Shown piece by piece: positions 54,880 to 64,000 of a stretch of DNA of 64,000 nt. The stretch is taken from NCBI GenBank assembly GCA_009760855.2, contig WPIO01000002.1, forward strand, positions 14,504,001 to 14,568,000, read 5' to 3'. Positions within the stretch are counted from its first letter, which is position 1, and each line of letters begins with the position of its first letter. This DNA is from Cristatella mucedo. Taxonomy: Eukaryota > Bryozoa > Phylactolaemata > Cristatellidae. The notes under the pieces are model-generated. The model searched no databases. It was not told the DNA's origin and worked only from the letters and a program-made list of their open reading frames with translations. The translations under genes were made by a program, and so were the position numbers.

Positions 54880-57365
54880 ATTTATGCTAAAACGTCACAT
54901 ATGGCGTGTGATTTTAAGATGTCTGGGAAAATAGGGTTATGAAAAACGGTGAGAGCTGATATCGACAGTCTGGCGTTCGGCTCGTATCCCCATGCTTGTA
55001 TATCGTGCTTGTGAAAATATTCGTGCTCTTGCAGTTGGCTTGTGCGTGAGATTTTTTCTAGATCAGTTATGTCCTGGCTTTCACTAGCAGTGCAAAGAGA
55101 TCAATGTCGGTTCGAGCGTCTGTCAAGCTTTCCCGTGTTACTCATCGAACTTGGTAGAAGGGCGGCAGGAAGTACGCAGCACGGGCAGCGCGTACACAAG
55201 GCTGAGAAGGATAGACACAAGTCTAGCCCCGCTGCTTCTAAGCGGCTGCTACAAGGAATTGAAGGATTTCTCGCCAGGCTAATCAATCATTAATCCTTTA
55301 TTCTTTAATCGTTAATCCTAACTCGCCAGGCTGGCTCCAGCTAGCCTGGCGAGAGCCAGAGGGAAGCAGCAGTGGGAACCAATTGAGTGACCGGTGCCTA
55401 ATTCTAAATGCCAGATAATGTTGCCTCCTCTATATCGTCAGTCATCGGTATCTTGCGATAGCTGCCATGGCCTCGTCTATCTAGTTTCCTAGATTGCGGA
55501 GGATTCAGCTTCCAAGGACAGCACAACATATTTCTTCCCCTACTAGCACTGCGATTTGCCTCCCGGGGGAATGCTTGTCGGTCCAACGATACTGCTGACG
55601 GCGATGAGCTAAATCTTTTAGCTCCCCTACCCCGCAAAAAAGTAACCAATGGATCTAATAAATAGTATTGCGAGTTTTTTGATAGTGTGCAGGTTAATTC
55701 TTTAATTCAAAGTTGGTGCATAAATGTATGATTAATTTCCTATTCACGGTCAGTTTCAAATGGGCATACACCCTCAAATGTGCTGCCAGAAGCAACGAAC
55801 CCAGAATTACAGAAATTGGAGGTTGGGAACTATTTTAAAATCTCTAAGAACATCCGTTTAAGGTCGTGCGTAGCCACATTCTTAGCAATTGTTTCCGTTC
55901 ACGTCATCAGACGAAATTCCTTGGCTTTCGAACTGCAAGCCGAAACTATGTCGTCGCGCTTGCGGAAAGAGTGCTGCTCTATCCCTAGGTCCTATCTACG
56001 AAAGATTCCCTTAATCAATGAAGATAGGTCACACAATTTGCGCCAATCTTACCTGAAAATAGCGGAGCGCCAGGCAGATGCCGAGAGATATTAAAAGGAG
56101 CACACCGAGCGCAGAGATGTTACAGGAAAGGTGGAGGAGGGTGAACAGCTAGTTTCATTCATTGAAAGAAAACGAGCCTTCAACGAGTCTCGACAAAAAA
56201 CTGCTTCTAGGACGCCGCGTACCGCGTCGTGTGGAGACGGAGGATGTGATCACTGTTCGGCTGCAGAACCGTTTCAAGAACCTCAGCCAGCGTCACGATC
56301 CGCCAGCCATGACCGGCTCAATTGAACCTCTGATTAATGATATTTATTAATTATTAATTGTGCAGATTTATTAGGGAACCAAATCTCACCTAATATTGTG
56401 ATCTTTTAAGTCCACAGACCATTTAAAAGTGGTGGAAGCACTTTTAAAGCCTTATTTGATGGCTTTATTTTTCCCATAGTGCTGCAATCTCTAGCAACTC
56501 TTTCTTGATGTCCTGTAGCTTAACTCACTTCAAGCTTAGGGGAAACTTCTAAGCATCGCAAGAGGCCTACAACGAGGCATTTTATCAGTTTATTATTACA
56601 GCCTGTTTTCAGCCTTGGTCTCCTGCACAATTATTTGTTGCATCAATCATTACTGATATCATCATCGCCCACTATTACCAGCATCTTAATAGGTACAATC
56701 GCTCGATGCATGGGATACAGTCACGTGACTCATGCTAACCGAACGCCCCTCTCCGCTTTCGCCGCTAGGACTCAAAGCTGGCCGCCGTCTGGCAGTGGTT
56801 GATAAGCTTGCACCTCTTTAGCAAAATACAAGCGAAACTCCCAGAGATGGTGGCTTTTGTAGGCGCAAAATAGCTTACAGCAACTCACATCGCTAGATCC
56901 ATTATTCATCTCCACTGCTGCAGCGGTTGGCGTGGGCCGGTTTTTCCAAGAGCTGATTTATTCTCGCTCTCAATTCCGAGCCACGACTTTCCAGGAAATC
57001 TATACGAGACCTAGTAGCGGCTGAAGTGATGCTAAATTATTTACTCTGGTTTGCGAGTCACTCCCTATTTCCGGTGCTAATAAGATCCGACATGGCAGGA
57101 TCGCCGCCCACCAAAGCCCGGACTCGGCCTCCTGCAGGCAGCCAGGTGACCCGATGTGTGAGATACAACTGCTAGGATAAGACGTGATAAACTTGCAATG
57201 ATGTGCAATTGCCATTTCAACGGCATTTAAACGTCACTTGTCCTTGTCATTGGATGAGCACCTGACAAAGGCAGACTAACCCGATGCAGTAATCCGATGA
57301 CGATGATGTGCTAGCTGCTCGAGCCAGTTTCAGCAGTTTGCGCATGCGCATTACTTGTCGCCTCG
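54880..57365. other. Gene-poor stretch
   Basis: No gene is supported. Weak protein-like frames at 55780-56350 are listed separately. A CGCCAGGCTGGCT / AGCCTGGCGAGAG inverted motif occurs at 55323-55352. Confidence 0.4.
56101..56350 (+). CDS. Unassigned protein-like open frames
   Basis: Two overlapping frames look non-random: one includes MLQERWRRVNS before a stop, the other KLLLGRRVPRRVETEDVI and RLQNRFKNLSQRHD. No family is recognised and splice sites are weak. They may be remnants of a gene or mobile element. Confidence 0.15.
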
Positions 57366-57369
57366 TTGT

Positions 57370-57965
57370 CGGACACATTCTGTCTAGCCAGTAGAAATCG
57401 CCCGCCGCTTGCAGCGACACTGCAGCCGATTCAATCACTCCGTTTTTCAGCAAGCATGCCTCGTCCGCTCACAACACCGCATCCCGATACACCGGCCGGT
57501 CTTGGTTTGAGTGTGAATTATGCTTCTACTGTATCGCACCACCCGCTTTTCGGAAACCAACTGCTTACCTATCTGTACCTCGTACAAACCTCAAATCTTT
57601 AGAGACCGTGCATTTTTTCCGTATGCTCCCAAAGCCTGGAACTCACTCCCGACTTACATCACAACATCCCACGACTTGACCACATTTAAAAGGAACCTGA
57701 AAACGCATCTATTTATGACAGCATTTTGTGAGTCCCTATGATTCGTCCTTTATGTGCTTATGCATGCTGACACTGTGCATGCTGCCACTAACCACACTTG
57801 CATGCTGACCCTGTGCATGTCACCCCTAACCATCTTATTCATGTTGTTTATCAAGCACGATGCCACTCACCATTCGAACCTGTGGACGTTGTGGGCTGTG
57901 ATTGCCTTTCACTATTATGATTTAATTGAAATTTAATATGCACTTGAACCAAAGTCCAATGTAAA
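57370..57965 (+). mobile_element. LINE group gamma, 3' part of the reverse transcriptase
   Basis: RDRAFFPYAPKAWNSLPTYI and DLTTFKRNLKTHLFMTAFC are the last conserved blocks before the stop. A 3'UTR with repeated GCATGCTGACACTGTGCATG words follows. No RNase H domain is seen, as expected for CR1/L2-like elements. Confidence 0.85.
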
Positions 57966-57969
57966 TGTG

Positions 57970-60045
57970 TGTCCCCTACGTATCGTCGGTTTCGCCTCGT
58001 AAGTCACGCAACTTAGGTTAAGGGCAAGAGTTCAAAATTAATAATGGTCATGAAGTGAACGGTAGATAGTCGTGGACAAAATGGCATCTCTTATTTGACT
58101 CCTTCCTAATACACTATGAGCTCTGCCACCAGATTCGCCGCCCAGAATTATGTCTACGTTACAAAATACTTGAAGAATAGCAAACTAATACTCTTAATCA
58201 AGAAATGGCAGTAATTATGGACTGGAACCTTGACTGCTGAGCTTTTGGTCAGAACAATGCACACGACGACAACAGTGACGAGCATTGGATCCAGTACCGC
58301 GTGAAATGAACCAAGATATACGAAGGATTAGAATATATGCTTGCCAATATAATACTGTCCTTGTATTTTTAACATCTATCTTGTCGGATTTACAAAGAAA
58401 CATTTCTAAATTCAAAAACTATTAAAATCCCGGTACGCTCATGCAGGCTGTTTTTATCGCCATTATACTAGCAACTATTAAGTTGTGGCCTTTGGTGGCC
58501 TTTTCAAGGTCCGTACAATTGCCGCTCCTTCTACCAATGCAAAGCACGAATCAGTTGGTTTACCGTGTCTATAAAAGCTATTGTCTGTCAGATCTCGTCA
58601 TTGGTGCTACTCGTTTGATAGCATTTTATTAAGCATTGACCCTTCTGAGCTGCCGAAAGAATGCTAATGGTCAGATGCTTGCGACGTGCTAGCGTCAAAT
58701 AGTGCTATACTTCGGAATAACCATGCTGGTTATTCGGCAGCCTAAACAGCCAAAAAATAATCACCCTAAGGTTAAAGTTCAAGTTTAGCTGATGCATTAG
58801 CTTCATTTGCATGGCGGCAGAATACGGCCTTAATACGCTGCTTAATCACGCTGCACTGATTGCAGCGGGAAATAAAGGATCTCGCCCACTGCAGCGCTCG
58901 AACCAACGACCCGAGTCGTGAAGAGCGAGCATTTCGCAGATTCGAGGGATTCAAGGGCCCAAATAAAATCAGTCAAAAACCCGATATTTAAGAATTGTGA
59001 TATCAACCTTAGTCAAAGCATAAATTGAGTCACATTAGGCAGGCGTGAAATTTTAAAACGACTCAGATAAACTCCAAAGTAGAAGGTATAGATTTATGAT
59101 TTGGTTTTAACTTACCAATAGAAAATTAAGCCGCTTTTGAAGTACCGCGTACTAGTACTAGTTATCTTGTCATTTTATTCTACTCTACTCTTACAGTTTT
59201 TATCTTCTGGGAGGCTGGTCTCGGCAGCGTGGCTACAGGACACCAACCGCAATCGCGGTTAAACCACTGTGGCTAGAAAAATTGCGTACAATAACTTCGC
59301 GTTGCTCTTGGTCGTCGAACTATTACATTTTTTTAAGAGCTGCTTAGCCTAGGTGGAAATCGTTTAGATACTTTTTTCCTTTGGCGTTTGATAACGAAAA
59401 GCATGCGACAGTGGCGCTGCATAATAACACCTATTAGTACTACCTGTTAAACAAGATACAAGCACACTCAAAGGCGGCTGATTTCTGAAGAAAAGAGCTC
59501 GATTTTCAAACTATCAATCAAACTACGGATCAATTTTATAAATTAGCATTAATATTCAGCGATATAGCGTTAGTGAACTCAAGTTCGGCTCTACCAAGCT
59601 CTCTTATTTGGGCTGTTTTGCATCGACTTGTGATTGATTTCCTGTTTTTTGTTTGAATAAAGTCAGCCCAACGGCAGCGCCCGATTTTTGAAAACTTTAA
59701 ATCAACAGCTTTTTACGGCAGCCCTTTTCTTTTTCAATCTTTCAACAGTTTATCTACTGATTCAAGGTCAACGTGCTCCGCCAATGAGACTCGCTTCTAG
59801 TCGGCGAAAGAAACGTTTTAACAGCTTGCTAAACCTATCCCTCTCCTCAATGCTCAAGCGTTTACATTGTTTTCAAATAAATATTGAGTAATCATTAATT
59901 AAATTATATTTTTTAATGGTTCATAACAAAAAAGCTCTTCGCTTTTAATGGGATCATTGATTTGCTTAATCAGTCATTTAAGCAGTACACTTTCAGAAGC
60001 TATCAAATTTGATAACCGATAATTTACCTGACAACTTTCGTAGAA
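57970..60045. other. Gene-poor stretch
   Basis: Holds a minus-strand SINE-2 at 58805-58945. No exon with both a recognisable product and good splice sites is seen. Confidence 0.4.
58805..58945 (-). mobile_element. SINE-2, reversed copy
   Basis: Read on the minus strand: CTCTTCACGACTCGGGTCGT, then TGGTTCGAGCGCTGCAGTGG and GCGAGATCCTTTATTTCCCG, matching the tRNA-like head of SINE-2. Confidence 0.65.
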
Positions 60046-60049
60046 TTAT

Positions 60050-60900
60050 GTATTATAATAATAATAATGATACTAACTATTTTTAGAACCTTCAGAGAAC
60101 CAAATCTCTTTCTAGGCTCTTTACATCTTTTTAAAATCTGTTTTATTTTCTTTTATTATATTTTTATTATTTCCTTTTATTATTTCTTTTATTTTTATTT
60201 TCTTTTATTTTCTTTTTATTATTCTTTTAAATCTCTTTTATTTCATTTAAATCTCTTTCTAGGCTCTTTGTTGTAAGGTGTAGAGTTGTCAAATAATTAG
60301 TGGTAATATGCGCACTGTCAACAAGCATAACTTGGTGGTTAGAGGCGTCATGCATATTGTTAGTGGCAGCATGCCGAGTGTCAGCACGAAAAAGCAACGA
60401 AGGACAAATCGCAAGGAAACACTAAATTCTGTGATAAACAGGGACGTGTCTAGCTTCTTTTTACATGTCAAGTCAGACGATGTGGTGACGCCAGTCGGGA
60501 GTGAGGTTCAGGCGGTAGAAGCATACGAACTAAACGCAGGGTTTTAAAAAGATTTGAGGTTGAGAAGAGGTATAGCTGAACGATTTGAGTCAGAAAAGCG
60601 GGTAGTGCGATGTCTAGCCTGGTTGGGTAATAGTTCTGAACGATAGGCTGGAGCCAGAGAATAAAGGGACCTACAAGTGAACTTTGAACCTTTGACCGCC
60701 TGAACCTTGAAGTCGATCCGCTGCATGATTGGAAGCAAGTGCAGGTGGACGAGAAGTGGTGTAATGTGGTAACTGCGGCGCTCACGAAGACGAGCCTAGC
60801 TGCAGAGTTTAGTACCGACTGTGATCGCTTGATTGACCAGGCCGGTTGACCAGCAAGCAGTGAGTTACAGAAGTGGAGAAAAGATGTCACATACGCATGG
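60050..60900 (-). mobile_element. LINE group gamma copy
   Basis: The minus strand encodes SFLHFCNSLLAGQPAWSIKR, VLNSAARLVF and ALPAFLTQIVQLYLFSTSNL, followed by a 3'UTR and an ATT-type end at 60050. A TTTTATT expansion (about 60120-60240) is flanked by two copies of AAATCTCTTTCTAGGCTCTTT. Confidence 0.8.
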
Positions 60901-61084
60901 ACCGAATTGGATGTCCTGTCTAAGCCAGCCCAAATTTTAGCTGATTTACCTAGCCGAAAGTAGGCAGACTTAAATTTGAAAGTGTGTCGTCTTGTGAAAG
61001 ATCATTTTGGTGCAGGACGCTTAGATTTCGTTCAGATGCAACAGGAGATACATTGGCGGAGCTGATTTTGGGCGTTGTGCATTC

Positions 61085-61500
61085 TACATTCAGAGTAATA
61101 ATAATAATGCCCATGCTAAAGCGCCCTCAGAGAACTCAATCTCTTTCTAGGTGCTTCATATTTGCTGGAAACAAAAATGCAATTGAATGGTGAGTAATAT
61201 CATGCTTGATAAGCAAACAAAATGAATAACATGGTTAGGGGTGACATGCACAGGGTCAGCATGCAAGTGTGGTTAGTGGCAGCATGCACAGTGTCAGCAC
61301 GCATAAGCACATGAAGGAAGAATCACAGGGACCAACTAAATGCTGTCCTAAATAGGCGTGTTTTAAGTTCTTTTTAAGCGTGGTAAAGTCAGGGGATGTT
61401 CGCAAGTTGGGAGGGAGTTCCAGGCTTTGGGAGCATACGAACTAAATGCACGGTCTCCAAAGGATTTGAGGTTTGTACGAGTAACACTGGTTTGCCCATA
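61085..61500 (-). mobile_element. LINE group gamma, 3' part
   Basis: (ATA)n end, GCCCTCAGAGAACTCAATCT, AACATGGTTAGGGGTGACAT and, further upstream, GAGTTCCAGGCTTTGGGAGC (antisense of 'APKAWNS'). Confidence 0.8.
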
Positions 61501-61782
61501 GCCAGTAAGTTGGTTTGATGAGTTTATTTATATTTATTTATTTATTATTTATATTTATTTATTATAGTTTATTTATTATGAGTTTATTTATTTATTTTTG
61601 TTTTTTAGTACTATCTATGGCTACGGGGCATGCTTCGGCTGATCAGTAATGCAGCAACGGTGATGGTGTTTAAAGAATACAAGTAGGTTTCCATAGCAAT
61701 ACCAGCTGCCGCATTTTGATGAATAATAACCATTCTGGACAGCTTTAAAATTCGCTTTGAAAAAGCCATTATATAATTTAGT

Positions 61783-62140
61783 GTAGTTTATCTCCGTCTG
61801 TAACTCCACAAAGGCATAAAGAATATGTGGATGTTACGCAGGAGAGTTTCGTATAGCACACTCACAGCTTAAGCGGGTTTCGGTACGCATTCAGTAACCA
61901 ACAGACTTCATATCACGCAACAAAGAGAAAGTCGGAAGCATAGCAGAGTCAGGAGAGCAGTTGAGGCAGTGAGTAGCATGGAAGTAGCAGCTCAGGACCG
62001 CTGAAAGGGGTGAGCCATAGTCGGCAGCAGGAGAGTAGTTGTCGTTGCGTAAGAATTGTGGATGCGAGTTCTGCAGTCTAGGACCTGCAGAGCTAAAGCT
62101 TCTGTCGCCAATTGTCTTTAAGCGGAGGAATGGAGCAGCT
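61783..62140 (-). mobile_element. LINE group beta, 3'UTR fragment
   Basis: Uninterrupted version of the beta 3'UTR (CAACAAAGAGAAAGTCGGAA at 61919). It serves as the empty-site reference for the 706-bp insertion at 41366. Confidence 0.8.
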
Positions 62141-62149
62141 CATAGGATT

Positions 62150-62990
62150 CAATGCCAGAGAGAGCGAGTGCGTAATGACTGCAGACAATTTAGTGAATTT
62201 ATAGCATATTTGTAAGTATTGTTACAAAACAATGACAAACATATCGTGAGTATGTCGCCTTGTTGCCAAAACATGACGATTTCGAGACGCAAGTGGCCGT
62301 AACCATAGGCCTAGAATTTACGTAAGAGAGAATTGGGAAATCTCTGCCGACCATTCTCACTGAGAGACTGCAAATGCAACAGCTCACGGCATTGGCCAAC
62401 GCCGTGTCGGTAGGAAGAGCGGCTGCCCGTGCACAGTGGCCGCCGCGGAATATTCTTTAATGTGCATTGTGCAATAATAGGACACCTTGCTCGACTGATC
62501 GTGTCATGCTTGAGCATCAGTATCTGTAGCCCGCATATGAGCATAAAATCAAGAAAGAGCTGCCCTGACTTTGTCCTGCCCTGACCCGCCTTTCTTGGCC
62601 GGACGAATGTTGCCTCTTGTTGCTGCAGCTTAACTCCTGCTAATTCCGGCATGGCATGCGTATTTACGAAGATACAAAAATGCGATACGTTCTGCTATTA
62701 CAGTCGCTCCTGAACCATATCGAAGCCACAGTCACAGGCTGGTGACCGCAGTGTCAAGTGTCCATAGATATACTTGATACGGCGACCGATTGGCCAAGTA
62801 TCTAGCGGCAATCATTTATTTCTGCATCCAGCACACTCTTAGATGAGCAGTAGAATTGCATGCAGCCTTGTTTGATGTGTTTCAATCATAAAAACTTCCT
62901 ATCGCCGAAAGGGAGGAAAAGGGAGCAAAGTAATCCAGGGCGTAATCCCAGTAATCAGTCGGCACTGCTAGACTCGCCGCTACACTACGA
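62150..62990. other. Gene-free stretch
   Basis: No repeat family or exon is recognised here. Confidence 0.35.
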
Positions 62991-62999
62991 TTATCCGGA

Positions 63000-63103
63000 A
63001 TGGAGCCGGCCGGCGGGAACGGCAAGCGAAAGACAAAAATTGAATTTATTGATCTAAATGCGTCTGCACGCAGGAATTTCATTAACAGCGCAGGTCCATT
63101 AGG
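63000..63103 (+). CDS. Possible first coding exon of an unidentified plus-strand gene
   Basis: An ATG in a GC-rich context opens MEPAGGNGKRKTKIEFIDLN and continues ASARRNFINSA, with a possible donor at CAG|GTCCAT. The peptide looks plausible, but no second exon is recognised. Low confidence. Confidence 0.22.
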
Positions 63104-63792
63104 GAAACTACCCCCCATAAGGTGTCTTTCATCCCTAATGTTTCCCTATTATGCAGCTGTTCCCGTTAAAGATCGATTAAAGCGTGGTGAGCGAGCTGCT
63201 GAATGCGAATGCCTTAACTGCTGAAATTCATTTGCTGTGTTTTCATCTCATCTCTTTGCTGCTCATGCTTGTTTAGATATACATTTTCTTGTGATCAAGT
63301 TTGGGCAGTCTACAATGCACGGAAGACAAATTATGCGTCGCTGTCAGATTTCGGGCTGAAATCTTTTTCTGACTGCTATGCAGACACAGCTCTCACTCCT
63401 TCCAAGGAGGTGTTGGTACATAAGCAAGTGCTTGTAGTTGAAAGTAACAGAGAACTTTCTGTACAGATTGCAAGGAAAAGGAGAGTTGTTGTACTCAGCC
63501 TTAGATGCTGCATATGCCATGTGCATTATGCGATGTTCTATCTCTGATTAAGAGCCAGCGTCAAAGGCACAAATTGCAAAGAATTTCTCTCGCCATCAGA
63601 AATTCAGCAGCAGCAGGAGCAGAATTTGGAATACGTTGCATAATAGGAGCAACTCTGACCATGCACGCTTAATCTGCAGACGCGAGTTGGTATGCTTCGG
63701 TCAGACGTTCTGAATTCCATCAGCAGCTCTAAATCACAATTGACGTCAGCGATCTAGCGCTATCGCCGCGGTCGGCAGTGAGTTACTCCTAC

Positions 63793-63898
63793 CTCTAGAA
63801 CTTGGCTGATCATTTGCTTCCACTTGGCTTTCCTGGCCAAATCCTGGCGTTGCCTCACGACGTCCCTGTCTTCGACAGGCTTGCCTACGGCAGCGTTC
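63793..63898 (-). CDS. Internal exon of an unidentified gene
   Basis: 106 nt between AATTGATAG and GTAGGAG. In the best frame it encodes AAVGKPVEDRDVVRQRQ, then DLARKAKWKQMISQVLE, a charged helical segment ending in phase 0. The splice sites are good and the composition is clearly protein-like. It does not match the phase needed upstream of WD exon 1, so it is probably another minus-strand gene extending beyond the window. Function unknown. Confidence 0.5.
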
Positions 63899-64000
63899 CT
63901 ATCAATTTAAAACAGTTTCCCGATGGTTCGTCGAAAACCCGCCTTCCGACGACGACGATGGGTTAGAGCCACTACTTGGGCAGCATCTCACGGTTCTTTC

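Overview
The window is nuclear DNA from a eukaryote, most likely an invertebrate animal. Coding sequence lies in short exons with GT-AG introns up to about 6 kb. The introns and intergenic DNA are packed with decayed non-LTR retrotransposons (reverse-transcriptase 3' ends), tRNA-derived SINEs, one hAT-type non-autonomous element and long CA/TA/GA microsatellites. No bacterial-style operon is present. Most long open frames are repeat-derived or chance. The species cannot be named from this sequence; a degenerate CCCTAAA array is unusual for an animal.

Two genes are well supported. (1) On the plus strand at 4652-4956 is a three-exon gene for the 25-residue ribosomal protein eL41 (RPL41). Its likely poly(A) signal is at 5120, and a pyrimidine-rich, GC-rich candidate promoter lies upstream. 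(2) On the minus strand, 21 exons with continuous splice phase run from 40286 down to 9054. They encode at least 1,074 residues of an EF-hand plus WD40-repeat protein of the WDR49/WDR64 family ('WD repeat-containing protein on Y chromosome' in many invertebrates). The last coding exon is only 15 nt and is followed by AATAAA at 8988-8993. The first exon(s), upstream of 40286, were not found.

Layout: 1-2600 LINE remnants; 2850-5140 the RPL41 locus; 5140-8970 intergenic; 8970-40290 the WD gene with repeat-filled introns; 39960-40500 a GC-rich segment at its 5' end; 40500-63000 a repeat-rich intergenic landscape with at least three LINE groups, two SINE families, a 706-bp insertion with a GAGAA target duplication, a (TA)n plus CCCTAAA fold-back-like unit and long GA tracts; 63000-64000 hints of other genes, the best being a minus-strand exon at 63793-63898.

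The most noteworthy signals are: a perfect 134-bp copy of the 5' part of WD exon 7, with its splice acceptor, sitting 2.8 kb upstream in another intron; a second, older duplication of an intron/exon boundary from the same gene; a shared 3' tail between a SINE family and a LINE family; and the telomere-like fold-back unit.
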